Notes: generated by a model from the sequence alone, not told the origin. Positions 1-11,773 are shown, numbered from the stretch's first letter. The stretch: 64,000 bases of DNA from Spinacia oleracea (GCF_020520425.1 NC_079489.1:85573810-85637809), one strand, 5' to 3'. Made by a program: numbers and translations.

Positions 1-1916
1 GTCCACTAGGGAATTTTTTTTTTGAATTGAATTCTTTTTTTTTTACTTTGTTTAGGCTAGTATAGGATAGCCCTCAGTTTAGAATTTTGACACTTTGTAT
101 GCTGCTCGATTTAGTATGCCTCGTCACACTCGGAGAAAGCTCGCTGAGTTGTCTGTGGTTCGAGCTGCTGAGGAAGATGCTTCGGATGATGAAGTGGCTG
201 CAATAAATGCACCAGGTGGGGGTATGGTTCCCCGAGATGCGCCCGCTTTCCCTGGTGCTGGTTGGACCCCTTCCGACCTAGTGTTTCGGCCGGATTGGCA
301 CTTGTCTGAGCGGCCTCGCGCTGGCATGGTGAGTCTTGTACTGTGTTTCGAATTCGTACTTTGTATTTGTATAGGTTTTGAGCTAACTCGTTCACCTGTA
401 GGCCGACGGAGCCGTTCTGTACTTACTGGTCCTTGGTGGAGGTTCAGAGGGCCTTTAAGGCTCTCTGTGCTGATGAGGAGGCTATGGGGATTTGGTTGCA
501 TATGGGCCTAGCCGATTTCTGTCGCACCATGGGAGGTTCCTCGAGGAGAACGGGGATTAAGAACCGTTTGTGGGCTTTGTTGGAGCTGTGGTGGGATACC
601 ACCAACACCTTCCACATGGCATGGGGGAGATTACTATTACCCCTCTTGAGTTTGCTATGATTACAGGTCTTCCTTTTCTGAAAGGAATGTGACCTTCGAT
701 TCTGAGCTGACGTGGCGCTCGGCCGCTGCCAGTGACTTGCTCGGCCCTGTTGTTGACTTGTCAGAGGACGACTCTCACGCTTCTGTGACGGTGCTTGTAG
801 ATGCTATCTGTGGTGAGGGTGTGTCCGCGGAGCAGAGGGTTAGGCTCTTCCTCCTTGTTTTGGTTAGCAGGGTGATTGCCCCGAGTAGGAACAGTCGGGT
901 GCACATTAGCTTCTTGTCCGCTCTGAGGGACTTGAGAGCTGTTCCGAGTTATAACTGGGGTGGTTTGGCCTATAGCCACCTCTTGTATGAAATGGGGCGG
1001 GCCTCCCGGACTACACTGGGGAGTGACCCGAGCATGGCTGCTCTGTGGAGCGTGCTGGAGGTATTCGAGACTCCTTGTACTTTGTACTTTGTATTTATAC
1101 GCTTGTATATTGAACTTGACTGATGTTTTGTTTGTTCCTTGAAAGATTTGGATCTATGAGCACTTTCCGACTTTGGCGCCGGAGCGTACTAGAGATGCGG
1201 CTTACCCATATGCTGCCTCTTGGATAGGAGCGGTGCGCGTTGGTGCGTCCCTGGCGGCTTCTCGCAGAGCTTGGAGAGTTTTGCCTGCTGATAAGGTAAT
1301 CTTTCGTACTGTTTTGCTTTCTTGTATTTGTATTTGTACTGTTGCCTGAGTTGTCTGCTTTGTAGGTGGTATGGCGTCCTTTTGCAAATGCAATTGTACC
1401 TGCCTCAGCTGCTCGTGCCCAATTCCTGTCTGGGCGGCGGGTTTTTCTTCCAGGGATGTACCGCCATATGTGGTATCTAGGGGAGCGAGTGTCCCTTCAG
1501 CACAGTTCAGGGGATAGACTTGTCCCCAAGGATCCGCCGGAGTCCATGCTGGCGTTGGATGAAGAGTTGGCCCTGCTCTATGCGGAGGCTAGGGGCGAGG
1601 TTGTTTGCCGCTCTTGGAGGGAGTTTGTACACAGGAAGGGGAGCTATAACGACTTCCTGAGGAGGCTGGCTCCACCAAAACGCTTCGTACTGCCGGTGAG
1701 CTTTTGAACCTTGTATTCTTGTATTCTTGTATTGATTGCATGATTGTATGATTGTATGTAGGGGGAGGAGGTTGATCCTGAGGACATTCCTCATGCTGAT
1801 AGGATCCTCCGCTATGAGAACTCGGACGAGGAAGAGGTGGTGGAGACCATTCCTTGGGCTTCTCCTCCGCACCGGAAATCATATGATGCTGTACCCGAGC
1901 ATTACGCCCCTGTAAG

Positions 1917-1931
1917 TACTGTTGCATTTTT
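1917..1931. repeat. Target site duplication of LINE-1, left copy
   Basis: TACTGTTGCATTTTT is repeated exactly at 6935-6949. The two copies bracket the LINE and define its ends. The A/T-rich tail directly right of this copy is the poly(A) of the minus-strand element. Confidence 0.93.
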
Positions 1932-2084
1932 ATTTTTATTTTTTTGGCAAGCAAGAAGAGTTTGGTATATATTAATCTCATCAACAATTACAACTACTCA
2001 AAAGGGGAGAGGCAAACCTTCTAGGAAGGACTCCCTCAAGCCCTAGAGAGGAAACAGGAGCTCACAAGAGCAACTGACCAACTA

Positions 2085-5000
2085 TTACAGAGAATGAAGC
2101 CACTCCCTATCTCTAGTTTTAACTTTCTGACTAAGGATACTTAAGATCCTGTGCTTAACAGTATACTGAATGCATTTCACAGTGTTGGCAATAGAAGGAA
2201 CTGTCTGTTCCCAAATAGCCAGATTTCTTGCTCTCCATATCTGATACACAATGCTGGCCACTGCAGCATAAGCAACTCTCCTATTGAAAGGGTTCTTACA
2301 GTACTTGTGGAGCCATTTCAGCAAAACAGACAGTTGAGTCCTAGAGTTGTGAAACCCCAACCACTGTAAAACCAAAGAACAACACTCTTTACTGTAGTTA
2401 CAGGAGAAAAACAAGTGTGTACAAGTTTCTGTACTTAAGCCACATAGAGCACATTGATCATCATTGATGACACCATAGGTATGAAGTCTATCCCTGGTCT
2501 TGAGTCTGTCTTGAAGTGCTATCCATAGAGTTATTCTGTGTTTAGGAAGGGTAAATCTATTCCACACATAAGAATGCCAATGGACCTTTGGAGCCATATC
2601 ACACAGCTGTTGATAAATGACCCCAATAGAATACTTCTGATCAGTTAACCAGCTAGTGGAATGAAGTCTATTTGAGCAGTCTTGCTTTACCTTGCAAATG
2701 TACTTTATAGCCCAACTTGCAGCTACAGAGGGTCTATACACCAGCCAATCTTTTTGCTTAACATAAACAGCATGCACCCACTTAACCCATAGGTTATCCT
2801 GTTTTTGAGCAATAGCCCATGCCAGCTTTCCAACTGCAGCTTGGTTCCACCAAGCCAGATTCCTGAAACCTAGCCCACCTTGAGTTTTTGAACCACAAAG
2901 ATTGTTCCAAGAGACAGGACCAGGCCTGCTATCATCATAAGTGCCAAACCACAAAAAAGCTCTGCAGACTGCATTGATTTTTTTAATTACAGACTTAGGA
3001 AGGAGGAAAATTTGCCCCTAGTACACACTGATGCTCATTAGAACTGAATTGACTAATTGGGTTCTTCCTGCAAAGGATAAATGTCTAGAGCTCCAGATTT
3101 TAATTCTAGACACCATTTTGTCCACTAGGAGATCACATTCACCAGCTTGGAGCTTCCTGGTGCTAATTGGAACACCAAGGTACCTAAAAGGAAGAGTACC
3201 AAACGTGAAACCACTGATTGTGCCAATGTTCAGTTTAGTGTGCTCCACAATTCCACAGCAATAAACTGAGGATTTACTGGGGTTTGCCTGCAGGCTAGTG
3301 GTATCTGAGAAAACTTTGAACCCCTCAAGCAGCAATGCAACTGAGTGAAGCTCACCCTTGCAGAACATTAGTAAATCATCAGCAAAGCACAGATGATTCA
3401 ACTGAAGTGTTCTGCATCTGGTGTGAAATCTGAACTGGGGGCATTCACCCACTACTTTCATGGACCTGGAGAAATAGTCCATACACAGAGTGAAAAGTAA
3501 AGGGGACAAAGGGTCACCCTGTCTCAAACCTCTCTGGGGTTGGATTAGCTCAGTAGGCTCACCATTGATGAGAATTGAGTACCTTGTGGTTGACAAACAA
3601 GTCATGATGAGCTGAACAAAAAAGGGGGGAAACCCTAACTCCACCATAACTTCTTCAATAAAGCCCCATTCAACTGTGTCATAAGCTTTCCTGATGTCTA
3701 CTTTCAACAAGCAGCAGTGACATGTTTGAGATTGATTGTACATTTTGATCAAATCCTGGCAAATGAGGACATTGTGGAGAATGGATCTTCCAGTAACAAA
3801 GGCTCCTTGATTGGGAGAGACAATTGCAGGGAGTACCTTGCTAAGCCTGCTGCAGATGAGTTTAGTGATGCATTTATAAATAACATTGCAACAAGCAATG
3901 GGTCTAAAGTCACTCACTGAAGCAGGAACAGAAATCTTTGGGATCAAAGTGATAGAAGTTACATTGATTTCTTTGAGGATTTTTCCAGTGGTGAAGAAAT
4001 CATTGATAGCGTTATGTAGGTCATTCTTGATGATGTGCCAAGCAGATTTGAAGAATTGGCTGTTGTAGCCATCCATACCAGGTGCTTTATGATCAGGAAT
4101 TGACCATAAGGCACTTTTGATCTCCTCTAGGGTGAAGTTGCATACCAACAGACTTCTATGAGCATTAGTTAGCCTTGGCCACCTATCCATAATCAAAGAG
4201 TTCACAGGAGTTCTCTGGTGCATCTTGTTGCAAAACAAGGTTGCATAGAATTGAGTAAAAGCCCTTTTAACTCCATCAGGGGTATCTGTCCAGTTCCCAT
4301 TCATATCATGGATTGAATGAATTGAGTTATGATGTCTCCTGTGCTTAATACTTTGATGAAACAATTTGGTGTTCTCATCTCCCTTTTCCAGCCATTGAAG
4401 TTTAGCAGTCTGCTGCAAAAAGGATAGATACACTTGGTGTGCAATCCTATACTCTTCTGCAGCTTGTTTCTCTTGAGTTGCAGCTATGAAGTCACCAGGG
4501 AGTTGGTGGAGAATAGCTTGTTTTTCTAATAGAACTGCATAAGTTTTCACATCTTCAGCTTCTACATTGCTAAAACCAGCTTTATTCAAAGATTTCAGTT
4601 CAACTTTAAGCCATTTCAGCCTTTGTTGTAATCTGTACATGTGGCAACCATGAACCTGTTTATTCCAAACTCCTTGAACCAAACCCATGAAACTGTCTTC
4701 ACAGGTCCACATATTGTAAAACCTGAAAGGTTTCTTGGAGTTGGCTCTTCTATATCCCTTGAGAATCATAGGGCTATGATTAAATAGGCCTTCTGGTAAG
4801 AAGTTAGCCTCTACATCAGGAAACATGTCAGTCCAGCTAGCATTAGCCAACACTCTATCAATTCTAGACAGCACTCTGTCCTCCCCCACTTGTTTGTTAT
4901 TCCAAGTAAATTGTCTCCCCACTGTTTTGATGGTGGAGAAGTTGCAGTGATTCATACAAGCTCTCATAGCTTGAATTTCCCTAATTCTGACAGGGGCACC

Positions 5001-5455
5001 CACTCTATCCTCAACATCCATTAGAGCATTAAAATCCCCCATGATGATCCATGGTTGGGTACAGTTGTCTGAAATTTGAGTGAGAGAGTTCCATAAAGGC
5101 ACTCTATCCTCCTTAGTATTCATGCCATAGATGAAAGTACCAAGAAACCCCACACATGTGCTTCTTGGAGTGATGAAGCAGTGAATGAGTTGACTGCTCA
5201 TTGACAAGATATTCAGTGTAAAAGAGTTAGGATCCCAAGCTAACACAATCCTACTTGAAGTGGAACAACTGATATTAGTTGTGAAGTTCCACCCAGGGCA
5301 CACCCCAAGATATAAGTCATCCAATTTGGATGCCTTAACCTTGGTTTCAAGAAGGCTACCAGTTTAGTATTGTGGGTGTGAATGAATCTCTTAACCTCCA
5401 TCTGTTTTTCTCTCCTGTTTAGCCCTCTTACATTCCAGCTAAGAACACTATCCAT
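2085..5455 (-). pseudogene. LINE-1 ORF2: endonuclease, reverse transcriptase and zf-RVT, one frameshift and one stop
   Basis: Starts at ATG 5455 with the APE-endonuclease opening MDSVLSWNVRGLN. A single-base frameshift near 5345-5360 moves the frame to the long 3018-5324 segment, which holds the rest of the endonuclease (MGDFNALMD, FTWNNKQ, SRIDRVLAN), then RT with [38 protein letters not shown] and the catalytic FADD (LCFADDLLMF). TAG at 3018-3020 interrupts, after which the same frame runs 2085-3017 with AFLWFG, GGLGFRNL and the zf-RVT cluster CALCGLSTETCTHLFFSC. No RNase H domain is visible after zf-RVT. It would nick the target DNA and copy LINE RNA in place. The catalytic residues remain recognisable. 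Confidence 0.9.
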
Positions 5456-6728
5456 TGGATCTAGGGGTCATCAACCCCTGATCCAACAGACCAGCTACAT
5501 CCCCTATAGGATCAAATCCATCTGTATCTTCCAAGTTGAGAGCATGGAAACTGTTCTTTGTAATTACAGGTCTGAGTTGTTGCCCATGTTGTCTACTGAA
5601 GGAGGTAGCTTGGACAAAACCATCTTTATTCCTCCCACTCCCCACCATGTGTCCCACTGTAGGAACCTGAACCTCTCCAACAGTTGGCTGCACCCCACCA
5701 GTTGGAATTAGAGAAGGCTCCTTCACTTGTTGGACAGTTTTAGGTCTCCATTCCTTCCTCTGCGGTGGTTTCTGTAGTTTAGAGCACACCCTACTCTCAT
5801 GACCCAACCCCTTGCAGTGGGAGCAAATGGTAGGTAACCAATCATACTCCACAGGTTGGTCCACAAGATCTCCTTTCTCATTGACAAACTGAATTAATTT
5901 GGGGCAGGTTTGACCAAGGTTCACCTCAACCAACACCTTTGCAAACATCAATTTGTCCCTATTTATTGTAGCCTGATCAACTCTAATTGCTTTCCCCACT
6001 TGACCAGCTATCTTAAACATACTCTTTTCCCCCCAGTATTTCACATCTAAACCAGGCAACTTAATCCAGATTGGAACTTGTTTCACTGGATCCTTGGCAT
6101 AATTCACCTCAGCTGACCAAGGTTTGATAATGAGGGGTTTCTTATCAAAAAATTGAGCATTCCCATTTAAGACCTTTTGGCAGTTTTCCATGGTGAGGAA
6201 TCGGACAATGAAAATACCCTTCCCAATCATAGCAACCTTGTCCACCCCCAATTTCCCCCAAATCCTGTGTACAAACCCTTCCATTACATGTTGAGGAGGG
6301 TTAGCCCCCAACACATAACATACAATCGCAGTTTACCAGAAACAGATTTCATCTTCAATATCTTCGATTTCAATTATAACAGGGGACAAAACAGGGGACG
6401 TATGAATCGAAGTATTAGCAGGAGAAATAGGAGAATTCAACAACACATTTTCATCCATATGCATTCTTACAGGTTCATTGAGAGTAGTAGAATTCAAATT
6501 AGGCCCACTACCCCCTTCCCCGCCATTTTTAACATTCGAAGAAAAATGGGTACGAATATCCCTCCCTGATTTAACTCCATTAATCCACGCATTAAATTCA
6601 TCACGTACCTGCAAACAAACCTGTAATGCTGCTAAAGAAGATTTCGGAGTAAGAATTTCGGGTTCAAATAGTTGCGGGTCAACTGGGTCCAAACTTAATT
6701 CCACAGAAATGGCGTCATCTTCCACCAT
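5448..6728 (-). pseudogene. LINE-1 ORF1: DUF4283 and CCHC zinc-knuckle RNA-binding protein, one nonsense codon
   Basis: About 427 codons from the ATG at 6728. After an acidic N-terminal stretch comes a DUF4283-type domain (ANPPQHVMEGFVHRIWGKLG onward), then a CCHC knuckle, CSHCKGLGHESRVC, near 5795-5840, then a variable tail. A TAA at 6333-6335 interrupts the frame just before the DUF4283 segment; the same frame continues cleanly on both sides, so this is a single nonsense change. Known role in the family: binds LINE RNA to form the ribonucleoprotein. Its stop codon overlaps the ORF2 start (ATGGATAG at 5448-5455), suggesting coupled translation of ORF2. Confidence 0.88.
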
Positions 6729-6934
6729 TGGAGAAGCATGAGAATTCTTTGGAATTGCGCGTGTAACTGGTCTAGAGAGATCATCATCTTTCGATTTTGA
6801 TTGTTTTCAAGAAGTTTTGGCATGATTCTTCCGAGGTCTGTCCATGGTGTCGAAGGAGGAGAGTCGCCTCTTCGAGACCTCTCAGAGCATCCAAAACTTC
6901 TTTTTAGGATATGCAAATATGCAATACGGAGTTT

Positions 6935-6949
6935 TACTGTTGCATTTTT
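6935..6949. repeat. Target site duplication of LINE-1, right copy
   Basis: Identical to the 15 bp at 1917-1931. To its right the PMD intron resumes and ends at the acceptor TATGCAG before exon 6 (7001). Confidence 0.93.
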
Positions 6950-7180
6950 AAAACTGTTTGTAACTTGTATTTGGAAATTGATCTTGAATTTTGTATGCAG
7001 GCGCCTCGGGCGAGAGTGCGTCGCTGGATGCTCTTGCTTGATTCTTGGAAGAGGCAGTGCGCCAAGCTGACCCGGAAGCTTTCTGGCCGGAACAGAGAGG
7101 TACCTCACTTGATTTTAAAACTTGTATACTGGAAATTCCAACTGGGAAATTGATTCTTGAAAATGTATCTTGTATAGGAG

Positions 7181-8649
7181 TGATGAGTCATATTTGTATA
7201 GGGTATTTTAGGCGCATTTAGGTTGCATTATTAGGCATTTATATCATTTTAGTTGCATTTAGGATCACATTTGCATAAGTTATCGTTGTCGTACTCTATT
7301 ACACCCCGTTTGTGTTTTCTTAATGTTTCAGGTGATTTTACGGTCATTTGGATGCTTTCGGAGTGTTATGAGTTGATTTGGATGATGAACGGATGGAATG
7401 TTGACTCGAGGATCATTGCATGTCTCTAGGGATAATTTTGAGTCAACAACGAAGCTAAACGCTATTTTTCTAAGCATCAAAACGGACAAGAGTTCACTCT
7501 TTTAATGATATCTCAAGTTCTACATGTCGGAATGAGACGATTTTGATTGGACTAGAAAGTAGACTTCAAGAGCTTTCCAACGACAGGTCACACGTCCTTA
7601 TAGGCATTGTAGAACAAGTGTTATGACATAAACAAGATGGCTCGACTATCCGATTCGCCCACGGCCCAAAACGCAGGCCCAACTCTCCTCCTTGGGCGCG
7701 AAAACCAGCGACCAACCAGCGGGCCCGCTGGTTTTTGCGCCCAAGTAAATTCCGCGCGTGTTTTGGTCTTCGTGATCGTCCAATTAAATCTTAGCTTATG
7801 TAATTGTTATTTATTCCTATTTTGTTTAGAATTTAGGAAGCATATAAATACTTCAAGGGATTGCTTTATTTCCCTTATGCTTTTATTTTCCTAAGTTTTT
7901 AATTCTCCTAGAACTCCTCTTTCACGTTTTTTTCTCTCTTTTCTTTTTTCATGAATCATAGTTTTTCTACAAAACTCCATTAATGTAATTCTTTGAGGTA
8001 TTATTGATTTTCGTTTTTATTTTATTTATTGCTTTTAATTATGTTTTCATTCTTAGATTTGATTTTCATTAATTGTTCGTTTCATGATTGAGTAGTTAGC
8101 TTTCTTGGGTTTGGGAATCCATGTTTATATTATGAATCTTTATTATTATTGTTGATGGTTTGATTATTCATTGATGTTTCTAGTTGATTAGGTTTATATT
8201 GTTAATCTTTGCAATCTGATCAATTGTTTGATTAAATCATGCTAATAAGGTTTAAAATCGAAAGATCGACTTTTTAGAGGCTTACCTACAACTAGCAATT
8301 CTGATTATGTTAGCGATCGTACTGCATATGTTGAATTGAGAGTGTTAAGACCCGACCATAGGATTAACTTGTGCTCTAGATAATTTGAATATTTGAATTG
8401 TTGATGATGTTTTGATTGATTCTGAACTCTGAACATGGTGAACCGTTGCCCTAGATCTTTTAGTTTATTTTTCTATTTATTTTAGTTTAAACATTAAAAC
8501 CTAAATTTCGTGACATTGTTAGTTTCGCCATACCTTGAAAGCTAGATTTAAATAGCCATCTCTCTGTGGATTCGACCCTGCTTACCCTACTGCATTGTTA
8601 GGAGGTTTCGCTAGGATTTTATTTTTGACGGGTGTACGACAGCCTATCA
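7181..8649 (+). mobile_element. Solo LTR of a Ty3/gypsy element (Athila-like)
   Basis: The 1469-bp segment starts TGATGAGTCA and ends AGCCTATCA, with the 5-bp duplication AGGAG at 7176-7180 and 8650-8654. It contains TATAAATA (7843-7850) and, near its 3' end, the CTGTGGATTCGACCC stretch common in plant Athila-type LTRs. No internal region is present, so it is a recombination-derived solo LTR. Removing it and one AGGAG copy rejoins the intron acceptor (..TATAG) to the last PMD exon (GAG CGT TGT). Superfamily is from knowledge of similar LTRs; boundaries are seen directly. Confidence 0.8.
7660..7750 (+). promoter_or_regulatory. GC-rich inverted-repeat tract upstream of the solo-LTR TATA box
   Basis: GC-rich tract with the near-palindrome CCAGCGGGCCCGCTGG bracketed by GGGCGCGAAA on the left and TTTGCGCCCA on the right. 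It lies roughly 100-150 bp upstream of TATAAATA in a T-rich LTR. It matches in kind the GC tracts before the TATA boxes of other LTR families in this window. A promoter role is inferred. Confidence 0.45.
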
Positions 8650-9179
8650 AGGAGCGTTGTCGAGACCGTAGAGACTCTGTTGACAGGGAGCCTCAGGCGG
8701 AGACGTCCTCGAGACAGGAGGGACCGAGCTTGGAGCTGGGACAGGGGTCCGGTGCTGGTGCTCATCAGAGGCATTCTGATGCTGAGTGGGGAGCTTCCCC
8801 CTTCTTACATGTTGACCCCACCAGGCATTCATTCGGAAGTGCTAGCGGTTCACGGCCCTTTGTTCCTCCTTCCGGCTACTACTTCGGAGGAAGTGGTCCT
8901 CAGCCTTGGGGTGCCGGTTCATGGGCTTGCTACGCGGATATGGATAGGATGCGCCAGGCTCAGATGTATGGGTCGTATCTGTATATGCTGATGCCGCCGC
9001 CGTATCAGTATTCCTCCCCTCAGCAGGGAGTTCATCCCTCCACTGGCACTCTTTGTATCTCGGAGCAGGATCCTAGTATCCCTGGGACGGAGATGGATCA
9101 GGAGCTGGAGCGCCTTAGGAGGCGTAATAGGGACAAGGCACATATGGTTGACGTTACTGCTGATGATGACTCAGACTGA

Positions 9180-9741
9180 CCCTGCATGGTAGCGAGTTCC
9201 AGCTTGCCTGGTTGATTTTGTATAGGCTAGATTGTATTGTATTTGTATGGATTGAAACTTGAATTTTTGTAGTTTGTATGGCTTGATTTGGTTTGTAAAA
9301 TTTGAAGATTGGCTTTTGTATGTTTGAATGCTTGAAATTATATGCGTAGTGTGTGCCTTGAAATTTTGTAGCTATATGCATGCATGACAATTTTGCGAAA
9401 AAATTTGAAAAAAATTTGCCCATTTTTTTTCTAGTGTATGTACCCACTATAAGCCCCCACTTTGACTGAGGTTTTTTGGTTAGGAAAAGCGCAAGTCAAA
9501 GTATATTCAACTCTTGCTTATGCATATGCAGACTCGACTTAGGACGCCGATCTAGGACTAGAATGCTTGAATTTTGAAAAATCGACTCGAAATCTGCCCG
9601 AAGCGTTGATCCGGAATCCTTGAAATTGCGCGGCTTGCGGCTTTGGAATCTTGAATAATGGAGGTTGTACTCTGCTGTCCGAAACACTAAAGAGTGTGTA
9701 CTCGGAGTCATAAGAGAGGACGGTGGCCTCGTCCTTAGATG
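9180..9741. other. Non-coding spacer between PMD and DUF7745 genes with a polypurine-tract-like motif
   Basis: T/G-rich DNA with many TTGTAT/TTGAA words and no convincing gene. Around 9450-9470 it reads AGCCCCCACTTTGACTGAGG, whose minus strand is nearly the same as the polypurine tract before the 3' LTR of the 27003-38101 element (CAGTCAAAGTGGGGGCT). If functional it would prime plus-strand synthesis of the minus-strand Tat element. No LTR start resembling the Tat LTR follows it, so its role is open. Confidence 0.4.
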
Positions 9742-9816
9742 CAGGCCCCTGTGCTTGGCGCAGGCTTGGCGCCAGGGGCCTGTGAGCTGTCGTGCAAGCC
9801 AATTCTTGTATAAATA
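9742..9816 (+). promoter_or_regulatory. Promoter of the DUF7745-like gene: GC tract and TATA box
   Basis: GGCGCAGGCTTGGCGCCAGG within a GC-rich block at 9745-9782 is followed by TATAAATA at 9809-9816, about 77 bp before the ATG at 9893. The layout mirrors the LTR promoters of the neighbouring elements. A related GC block occurs near the Tat PBS at about 17640-17695. Confidence 0.5.
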
Positions 9817-9892
9817 GGGAGCTTGTTGGATCATTTCTTGCATCAATCCTTCCCTCCTATCATTGCATACTGCTTCCTCTCGAAAAGAAAAT

Positions 9893-11273
9893 ATGGCTGT
9901 GTCTTTTGAAAATGCCTTGAAGTCGTGGCTTCGTTCGCTAGGCAAGTTGGAGAAAAGGGAGCTTGATGGCATGCATCTTGGGGTGCGCGTCTCTTTCCGG
10001 TTTGTAAAATTGGATTTGCACTTCATTCTTGCTGCTCTGGAGGCTTGGGACCCAAATCATCATCTCTTCCGCTTTGGAAATAATGAGGAATGTCCCCTCC
10101 CTGAGGAATTTAGTGCCATATTGGGGTGGCCCTTGATGCTGGTGCCATGCATGCCTAGTGCTGAAGAACACTTTTTCTTGAACTTTGAAAGGTATTTGGG
10201 CCTGAAGCCCCCACTTTTGAGTGTTGTTGTATATGGCAGAGGGGTGGATTTGTCCCTCTTTGTCACCTACTTTGCTGGGCTTGATGTTCCCAAAGTTTTC
10301 CGCTTGAGAGCCTTGAGTTTTTTTATATTTGCTCGCTTTCTCTTTTCGAAGCAGGGGTTTGGAAATGGTGATGCCTCCCTAATTGAGATTATAGAGCAGT
10401 TTGCTAATGGTCGGGACCCAATGCCGCTCGTGATTGGCGAAACATTGATGGGCCTTGACATGCTGAAGTCGGACCCTTCTTCGTTGCCGTCGGGAAGTCT
10501 GGTATTACTCCAAGTAAGGATCTGGAGCCTTCTTTATATTGTTGAACTTGTACTTGTACTTGAATTTTGAATGTTGAATTTTGAAATGTACTTCTTGTAT
10601 ACTCCCCAAGGTTTGGCTTATGGAGAGGCTCATGTTGGTGGCACCACCGGAGAACATGGCGAGCTATAATAGAAAAGGATTCACTGTGCGGCCCATGGTG
10701 TATGGTCGGCTTTCATTGGATGAGTGGAGATACGCACTCTCTGGGATTGAATCTTGTATAAGGTGGGTAGTTCCTTGGTGGGGAATTGCTGCTATGAAAC
10801 ATGCCCCTGGTTCTGCTGTTTTGAGGGTGCCAAGCCTCACAATGCTAGTCTTCTACTCGCCTACTCGAGTGATGAGACAATATGGCTTGAAATAGGAGAT
10901 CCCGGAATGTACTGAAGAGAACCCGAAACCTGTTGCGCTGAATGCAAATCGACTTGAAGTTTGGAGGCGGTATTGGATCGCCAAACCATTCTTGAGTATC
11001 CAGTTCCCACCTGAACCAGTTGCTCTGTCTGCGGGGTACATTGTATGGATGAGAGGCCTAGGTCAGAGGGACATTTCTCTTTCCGGACCAGCTAGAGTCC
11101 GAAGTTCTAGAGCTAGACGTCCTGCATCAACTGACTATGAGGAAGGTGACGGGAGTGTGGCCCATCCGGTGCTTGACCGTTCGGAATCCAAAGGAGGTTC
11201 GTCGTCCTCCCGTCTTGGAAGGCCTGCAAGTTCCTTCTCCCGACGCTTGGGCAAGGGGAAGGTTGATGATTGA
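9893..11273 (+). pseudogene. DUF7745-like plant protein, two exons, one in-frame stop
   Basis: Exon 1 is 9893-10513 (207 codons from ATG, MAVSFENALKSW). The intron 10514-10610 has GTAAGG and CCAAG borders. Exon 2 is 10611-11273, phase 0, ending TGA. The coding frame is continuous except for TAG at 10893-10895 after RQYGLK; a CAG to TAG change would explain it, but this is inference. The N-terminal part (HHLFRFGNNEECPLPEEFSAILGW) is the block that marks DUF7745-type proteins, abundant and uncharacterised in plants and often annexed by retroelements. The C-terminal 70 or so residues are Ser/Arg/Gly-rich and probably disordered. It lies antisense to, and 0.5 kb from, the Tat integrase end, the place where Tat elements are known to carry extra antisense ORFs. 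Function unknown. Confidence 0.7.
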
Positions 11274-11773
11274 TTGCGGGAGGAGCCAGGGGATAGTACT
11301 CAAGGTGCCAAGACTCAAGAGCATAGTCGCCCGACCCTAAATCTTTGTAAGCCAAATGTGTTTGAAATTGTATTTGAAGGAATTGTGTTTAGAATGTGTT
11401 TGGAAAATGTGTTTAGAACATGTGTTTAGGAAGTGAAAAGGCTTTTGAACTTTGCTTCACTTGATCCTGACTTTGTATTTGAATTATCTTTAAAGGCCTT
11501 AGGGCCAAATAAAGAGATATTGTGTTAAATTCCGCTTGAACATGCTTTGCTTTGAATTGGCACATTTGTAATAAAGACAACAACAATGTGAGTTTTGAAA
11601 TTTGATTTGAATTTTCGGATGCCCTTAATTGAGGAAATTTTGAATTTTTTTGTATTAAAGTGGTCGGGCCTCGAAATGAGGTTGCCTACGTGTCCCGTTA
11701 GGGAATCAGGCCGGACGTAGTTCTGACTACCTTACAAGACCTGAATTTGGATTCTTGAATTTGAACATGGAAC
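11274..11773. other. Spacer between DUF7745-like gene and Tat integrase end
   Basis: AT-rich, no gene seen. It holds the 3' flank of the DUF7745-like gene (several TTGTATTTGAA-like runs) and, on the minus strand, the 3' flank of the integrase. CGTGTCCCGTTAGGG near 11690 resembles a stretch often found after Tat/Ogre pol, but that is only an impression. Confidence 0.3.

Larger units (their letters stand above)
1932..6934 (-). mobile_element. LINE-1: near full-length L1-type non-LTR retrotransposon
   Basis: A 5.0-kb minus-strand LINE inserted in intron 5 of the PMD gene. It has a 5' UTR (about 6729-6934), ORF1 (5448-6728), ORF2 (2085-5455), a short 3' UTR, and an A-rich tail that reads as T-rich at 1932-1946 on the plus strand. 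A perfect 15-bp target duplication flanks it, as expected for target-primed reverse transcription. Only one stop in ORF1 and one stop plus one frameshift in ORF2 were found, so the insertion looks fairly recent, but this copy cannot encode intact proteins without readthrough. Confidence 0.93.
116..9179 (+). pseudogene. Plant mobile domain (PMD, aminotransferase-like) gene, seven exons, broken
   Basis: Exons inferred from GT-AG sites: 116-328, 402-1060, 1146-1295, 1366-1695, 1762-1911, 7001-7099 and 8652-9179 (stop TGA). Exon 2 carries typical PMD text (WWDTTNTFHM..WG, then TITPLEFAMITGLPF in a shifted frame); exon 3 has YEHFPTLAPER and exon 4 begins VVWRPF. The last exon is low complexity (Tyr/Pro/Gln/Gly) and ends with an acidic tail. 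The start is the ATG at 116 (MPRHTRRKL). Damage seen: a frame change early in exon 2 (about 402-430), one lost base near 623-628, another shift near 684-689, LINE-1 in intron 5, and a solo LTR at the first codon of exon 7. PMD proteins are plant-specific, often carried by transposons, and mostly of unknown biochemical function; some act in silencing and genome stability. Its orientation is opposite to the Tat element to the right, so it may be an extra antisense ORF of that element or an independent gene. Family call fairly secure; autonomy uncertain. Confidence 0.72.

Noticed and set aside
3535..3560. GGATTAGCTCAGTAGG resembling a tRNA A-box
   Set aside because: It is coding sequence of the LINE ORF2 in the other strand; no tRNA fold or B-box nearby.
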